From positions 51,052,501 through 51,116,500 of the forward strand of contig NC_090989.1 in NCBI RefSeq assembly GCF_041146395.1: 64,000 nucleotides of DNA, read 5' to 3'. Under the pieces are notes generated by a model. The model worked only from the letters and a program-made list of their open reading frames with translations, ran no database searches and was not told where the DNA came from. Below are positions 25,001 to 35,094 of this stretch, in pieces. Numbering within the stretch: position 1 is the first letter of the stretch; each line of letters starts with the position of its first letter. Made by a program: the position numbers and the translations under genes. The DNA comes from Eulemur rufifrons. Its lineage: Eukaryota > Chordata > Mammalia > Primates > Lemuridae.

Positions 25001-25438
25001 TTCAAAGAACCAACTTTTTGTTTTATTAATCTTCCGTATAGTTTTCCTATTGTCCGTTTCATTTAGTTCTGATTTGATCTTATTAATTTCACTTCTTCTG
25101 CTAGGTTTGGGGTCACTCTGTTCTTCTTTCTCCAGCTCTTTAAGTCGATTCATTAGGTTGTCTATTTGTGATCTTTCTGTCTTTTGGATATAGGCATTTA
25201 CAGAAATAAACTTTCCTCTCAGGACTGCTTAACTGTGTCCCACAGATTTTGATAACTTGTGTCTCCTTTGTCATTTAGTTCAAAGAATCTTTTGATTTCC
25301 ATCTTGATTTCCTCATTTATGAAATAACTGTTCAGGAGAAGGTTGTTCAGCTTCCATGACTTTAAGTAGAAATCAGAGTTTCTGCTAGGGTTGACTTCTA
25401 CTTTTATTCCACTGTGATCTGAGAAGATGCATGGTATA
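22085..25438 (-). mobile_element. Strepsirrhine-type L1, 5'-truncated, about 3.35 kb
   Basis: Minus-strand LINE-1. Its 3' end is at 22085 (T-run, then AAAATTTCAGCATATTATGG) and the 3'UTR covers about 22085-22400 with a C-rich stretch at 22147-22164. ORF2 sequence follows up to 25438, where the element stops within the region between endonuclease and reverse transcriptase. The 5'UTR, ORF1 and endonuclease are therefore missing, as is usual for incomplete reverse transcription. It is much better preserved than the L1s around it. It inserted into the 3'UTR of an older minus-strand L1 (22051-22084 plus 25439-25936). A clear long target-site duplication is not resolved; only ATATT is shared at the two ends. 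Confidence 0.93.
22426..25153 (-). pseudogene. L1 ORF2 (reverse transcriptase and C-terminal part), frameshifted
   Basis: L1 ORF2 protein nicks DNA and reverse-transcribes RNA at the nick; this copy is dead. It is split over five open segments: 25153-24281, 24271-23948, 23602-23297, 23330-22824 and 22812-22426. The first (290 residues) holds the start of the RT domain, with ILIPKPGKD, then [20 protein letters not shown] and the first catalytic aspartate in [11 protein letters not shown]. The second holds the second catalytic block as [14 protein letters not shown] (FADD). The later pieces carry the C-terminal region, including a Cys-rich stretch ([18 protein letters not shown], near 22730). 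Frameshifts lie near 24275 and 23900-23600, and a stop follows YMYTMEL at 22426. The endonuclease domain is absent through truncation. Confidence 0.9.
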
Positions 25439-25936
25439 ATATTAGGGTATACAAATGGTTTTGATACATGTCTTGAGTCAGGGCTATAAATGTGTCCATC
25501 ACTTGAGTAGTCTTCATTGTACCCATTAGGTGGGTTTTTGCTCCTTCCCTCCTCTCCCTATACCCTGCTTGATTTCCAATGACTTTTACTTTCCTCTGTG
25601 CACTTGTGTGCCCATGGGTTAGCTCCAATGTATTAGAGAGTATATGTGGTGTTTGTTGACACATGTCACTTAGGATAATGGTTTCCAATTCCTTCCAAAT
25701 TGCTGCAAAAGGCATTAATTCACTCTTTTTATGGCTGAGTAGTAATCCAGGCTATACATACAGCACATTTTGTTAATCCACTCATGAACGTATGGGCACT
25801 TGGGTTGATTCCACATCTTTGCAATTGTGAGTTGTGCTACAATAAACATTTGAGTCCATATGTCTTTTTGATAAAATGACTTATTTTCCTTTTGGTAGAT
25901 ACCTGGTAGTGAGATTGCTGGATTGAATGGTAGGTC
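25439..25936 (-). mobile_element. Older L1 3'UTR and ORF2 end (host of the nested L1)
   Basis: Minus-strand L1MA/L1PB-type sequence. The 3'UTR has GGTTTTGATACATGTCTTGA and GTACCCATTAGGTGGGTTTT, followed by the ORF2 end (TTCCTTCCAAATTGCTGCAA, then TTTGCAATTGTGAGTTGTGC near 25819-25838). It stops at about 25936, where an older plus-strand L1 begins. Its last few tens of bases lie at 22051-22084. Confidence 0.85.
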
Positions 25937-26551
25937 TAATAAAAAAATTGAACAGAAGGAAGCTACTGCCCAAGAAATAGAGTTAGCAGTTTAAACCAAG
26001 TCAAAAATATTACCTGCAAAACAAAGGAAATAACACTTATCAATGAAAAATAACAGGATTCAAAATCTACAAAAATGAATGTTTGTAATAGCTAGGACAC
26101 AATCCAAAATTATCTAACAAAAGCACACCCCCCAATCGTCCAGAAATAAAAATTCCACTTTATTTGAGGTCCAAAGGTCCAATACAAGCAGCACAAAGAA
26201 AATCACAACCTCAAGAAGAAAGAAAATGGACCAAATACAACCTCAAAATGAAACACATATTGGAAAAAACAGACAAGAATTTAAAAATAGCTGTTAAAAC
26301 ATTCATCAGGAAAGTAAAAACTAAATGTGTTTATAATAAACTAAAATGCTCCAAATTAAGTTACTGAAATAAAGAGAACAATTTCTGAAATTAAAAAAAA
26401 ATTCTCTGTATAGACATAGCAGCTAAATGGACATGCCAGATGAAACAGTAAATGAACTTGAAAAATGAACAATAAAAATTACCCAAAGTGAAAAACAATA
26501 AGAAGAAACATTTTCTTAAAAAATTAACAGGGTTTCAGGGACCTGTTTTAG
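25937..26551 (+). mobile_element. L1M-class element, segment 1 (5'UTR/ORF1 region)
   Basis: First of three plus-strand pieces of one ancient L1. The segment is A-rich and ends with sequence typical of mid-ORF1 of old L1s (GTAAATGAACTTGAAAAATG near 26451, then CAGGGACCTG near 26536-26545). The next ORF1 text resumes at about 27171, so the MITE at 26552-27169 interrupts it. No frame survives. Confidence 0.7.
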
Positions 26552-27169
26552 CAGTTAACCAGCTATGGTCCATGAGAATGGATTTCATATTTCTATGTGT
26601 TGTTGCTATTTTTTAAAGAAAGAACATCCACGTTCATAGCAGCAATACTTATAATAGCCCAAAGGTGGAAATGACCTAAGTATCCATGAATATAGGAATG
26701 GATAAACCAAATGTATTATATGCATACAATGGGATATTGTTTAGCCTTAAAAAGGCTATATTCATTCTACAACATGGATGAAACTTGAGGACATTATATT
26801 AAGAGAAATAAGCTACTTTTCAAAAGACAAACACTGTACAATTTCAATTATATGTGGTATGAAGAGTAGTCAAATTTATAGAGACAAAAAGTAGAATAGT
26901 TGCTGCCAAAGGCTGGAGTAGGAGGGAATGGAGATTTATTTTTAATGGGTATAGAGTTTCATTATTGCAAGAAGAAGAATTCTGGAGCTGGATAGTGGTA
27001 ATGGTTGCACAATAATGTGAATGTACTTACTATTATTAGACTATACACTTTAAAATGGCTAAGATTGTAAACTTTACATGTATCCTACCATAATTAAAAA
27101 TTTTAAAAAGGAAAAGAGAAAGTCTTCATTATTTACTATGTCTTTACAGAAATAGGTTGTTGACCTTTG
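26552..27169 (-). mobile_element. hAT-type MITE (same family as 224-420), split by an L1 tail
   Basis: The left end CAGTTAACCAGCTATGGTCC and the right part TTTACAGAAATAGGTTGTTG correspond to the two ends of the MITE family seen at 224-420, in reverse orientation. Between them sits an L1 3' end (about 26622-27113). The flanks on both sides are ORF1 sequence of one L1M. The 8-bp target duplication is no longer recognisable. Divergence makes the left-end match tentative. Confidence 0.55.
26622..27113 (+). mobile_element. L1 3' end nested inside the MITE
   Basis: L1M-type ORF2 end/3'UTR: CATAGCAGCAATACTTATAA, then ATAATAGCCCAAAGGTGGAA, ACAACATGGATGAAACTTGA, AAGGCTGGAGTAGGAGGGAA, then CACTTTAAAATGGCTAAGAT and an A-rich tail. 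5' truncated, non-coding. Confidence 0.85.
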
Positions 27170-28157
27170 TTGGTCAAACATATTAACTTGATTCCAAAGG
27201 AGAGGAGAGAGAGAATGAGGGAGAAAAATATTTGAACACATAATGACTAAAAAAACTCCACATATGATTAGACAAAATTTGAACATACAAGATATTAGAG
27301 TAAAACCAAGCAGGATAAATACAAAGCCACTCACATGAGGTATAATTTTGTTAAACTATTGAAAGCCAAAAATGAAGAGCAATTAAAACAAGTAGCAAGA
27401 GAAAACTGACATATTACAAGGGGCAACAAATATCTAATTTTTATCTGAAACCATGGAGACCAGAAGAGAGTGGAACAACATTTCTAAAATACACAAAGAA
27501 AGAAAACTGTCAAAGCAGAATTCAATATCAAAATCATTATTCAAGAATGAAGGTGAAATAAAGACATTTTAAGAAAAAACTAGCAGCAGTAGATCTGTAC
27601 TATAAGAAATGCTAAAGATTCTTCTTCAATAGGAGGTGAAAAGATACCAGGTAGATTTGGAACCACATAGAGAAAATAATAAACACTGGAAATGAGAAAT
27701 ATCTGGACGAACACAAAAATTTATTTTTGGTTTCTATTTGCCATTTTTCTATATAGCTTTATAAACTATATGCCTTTTCAAAAAATTATAACCCTGTGGG
27801 TTTATAATGCATGTAGATGTAGTGAATGTAACAATAAAAACATAAAGGGCAGGGAGGATATGGCCCTGCCCACTTAGATTTCCATATTTGACATGAAATA
27901 GCACATTATAGCACTGAACATGGACTCAGAAAAATTAAAGATGTAGACTGCAACACCTAGAGCAACTACACACCCACACACATACACTACAAGAAGTACA
28001 AGTACAACTATTAATAAAAAGCCAACAACAAATTAAAATGAAATTCTTAAAGCTATTGAAATATGTTTAGAGGCAAAAGAAGCATAAATGGATGGACTAA
28101 CAAAAACCAAAGGGGACAGGTAGAAACAAACATCAAAATGATAAATGCAAATCCACT
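27170..28157 (+). mobile_element. L1M-class element, segment 2 (ORF1 end and inter-ORF region)
   Basis: Continues segment 1. It has AAGGAGAGGAGAGAGAGAAT, then ATGGAGACCAGAAGAGAGTG, TCAAGAATGAAGGTGAAATA and AGAAATGCTAAAGATTCTTC, the familiar 3' end of old-L1 ORF1, followed by inter-ORF sequence to 28157. There the MaLR element is inserted. Confidence 0.8.
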
Positions 28158-28758
28158 TGTATTAGTTTTATTTTGCTGACATAAATTGCCATAAGCTTGG
28201 TAGTTTAAACAAAACAAAATTGATTATCTTACAGTTCTATAGATCAGAATTCCAACACAGATTTCACTAGGCTAAAATCAGGGCCTCTGCCAGGTTGCAT
28301 TGCCTTCTCAAGGAGCTTGGGGAAGATCCTTCTTCTTGCTCATTTGGGTTGTCGTCAGAATTCAGTTTCTTATGGTTGTACGACTGAGATCCCTGTTTTC
28401 TTGCTGACTGGCTGCTGACAGCCATTCCTAGCTTTTAGAGGCCACCCACTTTTTTTCGTTCTTGTCCCCATCCTCTATCTTCAAAACCATGAGAGTTGGT
28501 TACTCTTATGTTTTGGATTTCTCCTCCTTCTTCTACTGCCTCATCCTTCCTACTGTGGCTGGGGAAGTTACTTACTTTTAAAAACAGATGTGATTAGATT
28601 GGACCTACCTGGATAATCCAGGATAATCTTCTGATTTCAACGTCCTTAACCTTCCTAACTTTAGCAAAGTCCCTTTTACCATGAATGATGACATATTCAG
28701 AGGTTCTGGGGATTAGAACATGGACATCTCTGGTTGTCATTATTTTCTATCTACCACA
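28158..28758 (-). repeat. 3' LTR of the MaLR element
   Basis: Plus-strand reading: TGTATTAGTTTTATTTTGCT, then TTGATTATCTTACAGTTCTA, GCTTTTAGAGGCCACCCACT, GATTAGATTGGACCTACCTG, GGATAATCCAGGATAATCTT, TTAACCTTCCTAACTTTAGC, ending CTACCACA. Strong MLT1 order. Confidence 0.85.
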
Positions 28759-30184
28759 ATGTCCTCTAACCTCCAAGTATTTATATTCACCTAATGTGAA
28801 AAATACATTCACTTCATTTCAAGATCCTCTAAAGTCTCAACCAATTATAACATTAACTCAAAGTCCAAATTCTTACCTACAGAGCATCAGCTCAAAAATC
28901 CCAAGTTTCATCATCTAAATCATCTAAATTTTCTATGTTCTGGGAATAATCAACCCTGGGATACTTTTTTTCTCCCTCCTTGGACCTTTGTAGCTAAAGA
29001 AAAATTACCTGTTCCCACAATATGGTGATGCAAAAGACATAGGATTACAGGTCTAGATTCCAGTCCAAGGGGTCAAAATAGGAAAGAAAAAGTATACATA
29101 GGTTCCAAGAAATTTATAAATCTATCTAATCAAACTCCATTTTTTTTCAATACCTGGGAATAAATTGCAGCACTAGATTTTATTTACCCTCTGGATTTGG
29201 GGCTCTGCCCTTAGAGTCATCCTTCTTTTTTCACAAAAAGTAGAACATGTTTGTAGCTACTTTTAACAGTCTATTTAGTGACTGTGGAGTTTTGAGGTAA
29301 GCCTTCTTTCATTTTATACTTTCTCTCCTTTTCAGTTCAGTCTGACAGTGTTTCTGTTGGTATATAATTTCTAAGAACCTTATGAGTCTCCCAGTATGCC
29401 ACAGGGAGTCAATCATTTTAAGAAAGGATTTTCTACAGACTTTCATGGATAATTTCATCTGTATTTTTGATTTTTGCTGAGATGGTAGGGAGTGGAGAAA
29501 ACATTTAAGTTTCTAAGATGCTTTCTTGTTTGAGGATATTTGTGTCATACCCTTAATCACTTCAAAGAACATTTTGTATGACTGAACATTCCAAACTTTT
29601 GATCTGTCTGAAATATTAGAAAAAAATTGTACAGCCACAGCCTCTGCTTTGTCAATAAAGCATCATTTCCTGACAAGGATTCTTTTAATTTTTGCAACTT
29701 TTTGCAATCTAGGTAGACTGAGAGCTTCCAAAGTCATCAAGTCACAGTCCCATTTTGTTTAACCATTCTTTTTTCAATTTCTCTCACTCTTCACATTTTA
29801 CTCTAAGTAGCAAGAAGAAATTGGGCCACATATTGAGCACTTCACTTAAAAATGTCCTCAACTAAATTTCAATTTCACTTTTTACAAGTTCCATTTTCCA
29901 CATAACTGTAGAACACAATTATATTAAGTTTTTTCTAACAATAGGATAAAAATCTCCCATCCATCAGTTTCAAATAACATGTGCCTCATTTCCTTTTAAG
30001 TCCTCACTGGCAGCACCTTTCCCATCCACATACCAATTACAGCTTTTTCAAGATAATCTAGGCTTTTTTCTATCAGGCTTTTCAAAATTCTTCCAGGCTT
30101 CATCAGTGTCCAATTCCAAAGCCAATTCCATTTTCACATTTTTTTATTTGTTACAACAATGTCCTGCTTTCAGGTACCAAAATC
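28759..30184 (-). mobile_element. MaLR internal region, non-coding remnant
   Basis: Begins on the plus strand with ATGTCCTCTAACCTCCAAGT, then AAAATACATTCACTTCATTT and a CTCAAAGTCCAAATTC stretch, as in MaLR internal consensus read in reverse. The other edge holds the primer-binding-site-like sequence. No gag- or pol-like open frame is recognisable. Confidence 0.75.
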
Positions 30185-30833
30185 TGTATTAATTTTCTAT
30201 TCCAGGCCTAACAAAATTACTGTAAACTTTGTGGCTTAAACAACACAAACATATTATCTTATTGTTCTATAGATCAGATGTGTAGTATGGGTCTCAATAA
30301 ACTAAAATCAAGATGACAATAGTTCTCATTGGTTTCTTTTTTTCTTTTCTTTTCTTTTCTTTTTTTGCCCTTAGATGAGAGGGTGATAATTCATTGCTTT
30401 CTGAAAGGCTCTAGGAGAGAATCTATTTTCTGCTGGTTCGGATTGGTGGTAGAAATCAGTTCCTTCAGATTATAAGGTCGAAATCTTTGTTTTCTTGCCA
30501 GTTGTAAACTGAGGATGGCTCCTGGATTCTAGATGCTACCAGCTCTGGGCTCCCTGTCTCTGTCTTTAAAGCCAACAATGGCGGGTTAAATCCTTCTCAT
30601 ATCACATCTCTCTGAAACCTCTTCCACCCGGTGGCTATGCCTCTTCCTGACCACAGCTGAGAAAGGTTCTCTGATTTAAAGGATTTTGAGATTAGAATGG
30701 ACTCACTCAGATAACCTAATATCCCAATTTCAAGGTCCTTAATCTTAATCACATTTTCAAAGTCTTTTTGTATCATGCAAGGTAATATATTATTCCTAGA
30801 TTCTGAGGATTAGGAAATCCTTTGCCTACCACA
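30185..30833 (-). repeat. 5' LTR of the MaLR element
   Basis: Same block order as the other LTR (TGTATTAATTTTCTATTCCA, then CTTATTGTTCTATAGATCAG, GAAAGGCTCTAGGAGAGAAT, AGATAACCTAATATCCCAAT, ending CTACCACA). It carries a pyrimidine tract (30331-30366) that the partner LTR lacks, probably a microsatellite expansion. Confidence 0.82.
30331..30366. repeat. (TTTTC)n tract
   Basis: TTTCTTTTCTTTTCTTTTCT-type simple repeat inside the 5' LTR. Confidence 0.85.
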
Positions 30834-31450
30834 CCAACCATTTCAATAATTACATTAATCATCAGTGACCAAAACACTCCAACTAAATGGTGAAGATTTC
30901 TTAATAAATATAAAACAAGACCCTACTATATACTGTCTCTAAGAGACATACTTTAAATATGGAAAGGAAGACATTTTAAAAGTAAATGGTTGAAAAAGAT
31001 ATACCATTAAAACTTTAAGAATAAGAAGGCTGGAGTAGCTATATTAATGTCAGATAAAATAGATTTCAATACAAAAGTATTACCAGGTGTAAAGTGGAGT
31101 ACTTTATAAAGATAAAATGGTCAATTCATCAGGAAGATATATAATTATAAACATTGCTCCAAGTTATGCAAAGCAAAAATTTATATAATCAAAAAGAGAA
31201 ACAGACAACTTCACAATCAGCATTGAATATTTTAGTACCCCCTCACAGAAATTGATAGAGCTGCACACACACACAAAAAAATCATTACAGACATAGAAGA
31301 TTTGAGTAACACTATCAATCACCTTGACAATTAATATTTAATGGATCACTATATCAAATAACTGCAGAATACACATTCTTTTCAAATGCAATAGAACTTC
31401 TAGCAGGCTATATCATGTTCTTGGCCATAAAATAGTCTCAATAAATGTTT
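30834..31450 (+). mobile_element. L1M-class element, segment 3 (ORF2 endonuclease region)
   Basis: Resumes after the MaLR with the N-terminal endonuclease part of old L1 ORF2: CACTCCAACTAAATGGTGAA, CTGTCTCTAAGAGACATACT, AAGGCTGGAGTAGCTATATT, GGTCAATTCATCAGGAAGAT, and ATGTTCTTGGCCATAAAAT near 31413-31431. Frames are broken. The element stops near 31450 and has no 3' end here. Confidence 0.85.
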
Positions 31451-32279
31451 AAAACATCTTCACAGATTATTTTTAATAAGAGGTAATAAATGAAAAAAAT
31501 GAGGAAAGCAATGGCACATGGTCCAGCAAAGAGAAAAGCTACCTTGTCTTGTTTCAATTACAGTAGAGTTTATTGTGTTTCCACAAGAGGTGGTACACTT
31601 TTTAGAATTAAGAACTCTGCAGTGAAGAAAGTCGAAGGTGGAAGACACAAGGTTGAAAAAAAAAAAAAAAGCAATATTGTACTTTACCAGCAACTGTGGA
31701 ATTTGAACACATGGATTTACTTCTCCACATCAAATATTGAACCAATAAACACTTCAATGTTTTCTAAATGATTTCTAAGGAAAATACCTCAGAGTTTTTG
31801 TCTTTTCAGTTGCAATCATTTAAATAAAATTTTGACTTGCTAAGGGGTACCCCAATTTAGGATCTCTTTAACCGTAAACTATTATTAGAAAGAGCACCAA
31901 AAACACCATCTATCTAACACCCAATTCCAAGTCAAGAGCTCTGTATTCCCATTAGTTTTGAAACCAGTTGAAAAATCTATTTTTAATAAAAGATTTTATA
32001 ATATAAATGTTTCTTGGTAATGAAACATCTCACTAAAAACCTACAGCCTAAAGTAAGACAATGTAGATAAGAACGTTTTATAAACTGTGTAGAACTGTGG
32101 AAATATAATGTAGTATGTATTTTATTGATATAAAATCAATATGCTATGTGAAACTTTTATAAATTCAATTCTAATACTGGATTCTTCAAGACTGTAGTCT
32201 GATAAAATGAAGACACACTTATTTCTGTTAAAAATGAAAGAAAATATTTCATTTCTTAAGATACATATCATATATCTTA
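31451..32279. other. Unassigned sequence; possible short poly(A)-tailed retroposon
   Basis: No family recognised. 31513-31670 ends in a 16-A run, and the octamer AAAGCAAT occurs on both sides (31505-31512 and 31668-31675). That could be a small retroposed copy of an unidentified transcript, or coincidence. Confidence 0.35.
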
Positions 32280-32651
32280 TGGTTAATTTTATGTGTCAAC
32301 TTGACTAGATTATGAAGTGCCCAGACATTTGGTCAAACATTATTCTGAATGTGACTGTAAGGGTATTTTTTGATGAGACTGACATTTGAATCATAAACTG
32401 GGTAAAGCAGATTGTCCTCACTAATGTGAATGGGCTTTATTTAATCAATTGAAGACCTGAATAGAATAAAACATTTGATTAAAAGGAAACTTCTTTAGCC
32501 TGACTGTTGGAACTAGGACGCTGGTCTTCTCCTGCCCTCAAACTGCAACTTATACCATCAACTCTCCTGTGTGTCCTGCTTACCAACTGCAGATCTTGGG
32601 ATGGATTTTTTAGCCTCCATAATCATGTGAGCTTATTCCTTACAATGAATC

Positions 32652-32691
<40 letters not shown>

Positions 32692-32740
32692 TGGCCCCCC
32701 CCATTGGTTCTGTTTCACCAGAGAGCCTTGATGAATATTT
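32280..32740 (+). mobile_element. Ancient LTR-type interspersed repeat
   Basis: Opens with TGGTTAATTTTATGTGTCAA, then GGTCAAACATTATTCTGAAT, GTAAAGCAGATTGTCCTCAC, GACCTGAATAGAATAAAACA, ACTGCAGATCTTGGGATGGA, TTAGCCTCCATAATCATGTG, and ends CATTGGTTCTGTTTCACCAG. I know this as a widespread mammalian repeat of LTR character but do not commit to a family name. A (CT)n tract has expanded near its 3' end. Confidence 0.7.
32652..32690. repeat. (CT)n microsatellite
   Basis: Long uninterrupted CT dinucleotide run within the repeat at 32280-32740. Confidence 0.95.
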
Positions 32741-34136
32741 CCCACTATTTCCAGGGTCTCTTCATTTATAAATTTATGCTTTTAGCTCCCTCTCTATATC
32801 TCTGTCTAGAATATTACTCTATATTGTAATTGTCTCTTAGTTTTAAGTTCTGAGAAGGCAGTGACAGTGTCTGTCTTCCTCATCTTTCATCTATAGTCCC
32901 TTCAGTTTATAAATCTCTGAAGGAAAATGGCTTTTTGATACATACTATTCATGATGAAACTAGATATTCTGATGGACTTGGGCATTTCTAGTCCCCATTT
33001 GATACAAAAGCAATCAGAGCCCAAGTATTAAATAAATGGCTATTGCCATAGGAAAAAAATGTTTCTTCTTACATTCTACTCAGCTGCTTGTTCAAAGTTA
33101 GACAATCATCATAACTAAAAAAAGCAGAGTTGGCTATAGGTAAATAATTATTATGGTTGAAATTACTGATCTTAAAATAATTCCAATTAGATTTCTTTCA
33201 TAATTGCATTCATTGCCCTAGAGAAAATAATGAAACAAGTTAGTAAATACTTTGGTATGCAGACATACATCAATATTTTTCCTTTTGTTGGGGAATGTGT
33301 AGTAAGAAAGGAACAGAGTTTTCTAAAAGTAGGTTAAGGATAGTTAAAATTACCCTGTTTTCTGTATTTTTTCTGTAAATTTTCTTTTAAACAACACTAA
33401 AGCCAAATGTGTAGGTTTTGTACACATCAATAGAAAATACAAACAAGAAATAGAAAGAACACAGAGACCATTATCGACCCGTTTACACAAAAGGAGTTGC
33501 TTTCTTTGGTATTGGTTTTTAAAAGTGATGTTTTTCCCACTCCCCCTCTCCTTCAATACAGAAACCAACAATTCATTGTGTGCAAGCTGGAGCTTCAAGG
33601 AATTATTGAAAAAAGAGCTTGAAAAAAAAGCATCACACCAAAGCGAGAAACACATTTCAAGTCAGACTTATCTACTCTCTTGGATTTAGGCATATGGATC
33701 TTTTACTGTGTGCTGAATGAATAAGGCTGAACACAAGCCTGCATTTATGGTGCCTGATACCCCCCAACCACATTACTAAAAATCCCTTTTTCTATAGAAA
33801 TCGCCCAGTGTTCCATTCCTTTTATAATCCACATTGTTGTATCATAAACACCTAGTTTAAACTGACACGCAATGCCATTTCACAAAGCCTTCTGAGAGGC
33901 ATTCATTTAAATATATGTTATAGCAAGAGAACAACCTGGCACCCGTTATGCCAACATACTCCTCCGTGTAAACAATGACATTTTATATTTCTCTAAATAA
34001 CTGATACTTATAATTCTAAACTTCAAATTAAAATTGTAAAAAATAAGCTCTCCTTTTTGCCAAAGACTTAGTATATTGTCTCCAAGTTGTGTAGAAAGTA
34101 TCATTGATACATTTTTTAAAGTTACTTGTAGCACAC
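32741..34136. other. Unassigned sequence with a possible L2 fragment
   Basis: About 32790-32915 is L2-like on the plus strand (GTTCTGAGAAGGCAGTGACA, TGTCTGTCTTCCTCATCTTT). The remainder has no recognised repeat or gene. Confidence 0.4.
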
Positions 34137-34551
34137 TGTATTAGCCTGTTCTATGTTGCTTATAATAGAATTCCTGAAACTGGGTAATTTTTAAAGAAAA
34201 GAAATTTATTATCACAGTAATGGAGGCTGAAAACTCTAAGGTCGAGGGGCCACGTCTGTTGAGAACCTTCTTGTTAATGGGGACTCTCTGAAGAGTCTCA
34301 AGGGAGTATCACTTGGTGAGGGGCTGAGCATGTTAGGAGACCTAACTCAGGTCTCTCTATTTCTCCTTATAATTCCACCAGTTCCACTCCCATGATCATC
34401 CATTAATCCATGAACCCGTGAATGGCTTAATCTATTCCTGAGGGCAGAACCCTCATGATCCAATCACCTCCTAAAGGTCCCACCTCTCAGTATTGTCATA
34501 TCAGGATTAAGTTTCAATGTGAGTTTTGGAGGGGACATTCAAATCATAGCA
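34137..34551 (-). mobile_element. MaLR solo LTR, reverse orientation
   Basis: The plus strand reads TGTATTAGCCTGTTCTATGT at one end and TTCAAATCATAGCA at the other. Between them lie GAAACTGGGTAATTTTTAAA, CATTAATCCATGAACCCGTG, CCCTCATGATCCAATCACCT and CCTAAAGGTCCCACCTCTCA, the inverted block order of MST/MLT1-type LTRs. Solo LTR. Confidence 0.82.
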
Positions 34552-35094
34552 TAGACATTTATCAAAATATTATATAATTTTTTAAAAGCTCAATGGTCAC
34601 AACTAGTATTTTTTCTATTTTCCTTCATTGTTCATTTTAAGTGGAAACAGTGTTATAGTCATCTCTTTTCATGCAATATATCATAAACATTTTACTCTGC
34701 TTTACATGCTTTTCTTAGTATCCCATTGCAAGAATATGCATAATTTTCATAGCCATTATAGCTATTTGTTATCTTTTCTGTCATAAATCACACAGTTATA
34801 AACCATACAGATTAAGTTTTCATAATTTAAATAAGATCAAGTCTTAGAAATAAAATGCTCTTTTAATGACCTTATTTCCTAAATGTAATAAATTGAATTC
34901 ATATTCCAATTTAGCCACTTTATTTCTGGAATATATAAGTAAAACCCAAGCTTTTTACACAATTAGAAAACAGGTTAATAACTCAGATTTAGGATCATTA
35001 GGCTCGAGTCTCAATTCTATGTCTAATACACATGTGACTTTTGGAAAGTCATTTACTTCCCATGGTTCTTAGATATCTCATCTTAAAATGGAAA
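34552..35094. other. Unassigned sequence with a MIR-like end
   Basis: 34975-35094 resembles part of MIR, plus strand (GGCTCGAGTCTCAATTCTAT, ACACATGTGACTTTTGGAAA, ATATCTCATCTTAAAATGGA). The rest is unassigned. Confidence 0.5.

Larger units (their letters stand above)
28158..30833 (-). mobile_element. MaLR retroelement with both LTRs (MLT1-type)
   Basis: Old ERVL-MaLR element, reverse orientation, about 2.7 kb: 3' LTR 28158-28758, internal region 28759-30184, 5' LTR 30185-30833. Both LTRs read TGTATTA... to ...CTACCACA on the plus strand, the inverted form of MLT1 termini. The internal start has a primer-binding-site-like sequence on the minus strand (TTTTGGTACCTGAAAG, about 30167-30182), as in MaLRs. 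No protein-coding capacity is visible. It sits inside the L1M, whose ORF2 resumes at 30834. Possible 5-bp flanks CCACT and CCAAC are only partly alike. Confidence 0.82.

Noticed and set aside
24669..25193. Plus-strand open frames (24669-24851, 24873-25193)
   Set aside because: They lie on the opposite strand to the L1 reverse transcriptase frame and are its shadows.
25937..26551. Possible tRNA or small RNA gene in the A-rich block
   Set aside because: No paired A/B boxes or cloverleaf. The sequence fits old L1 ORF1 better.
31490..31771. 93-residue frame rich in Lys and Arg
   Set aside because: The lysine run is an A-tract. No known domain and no support for expression.
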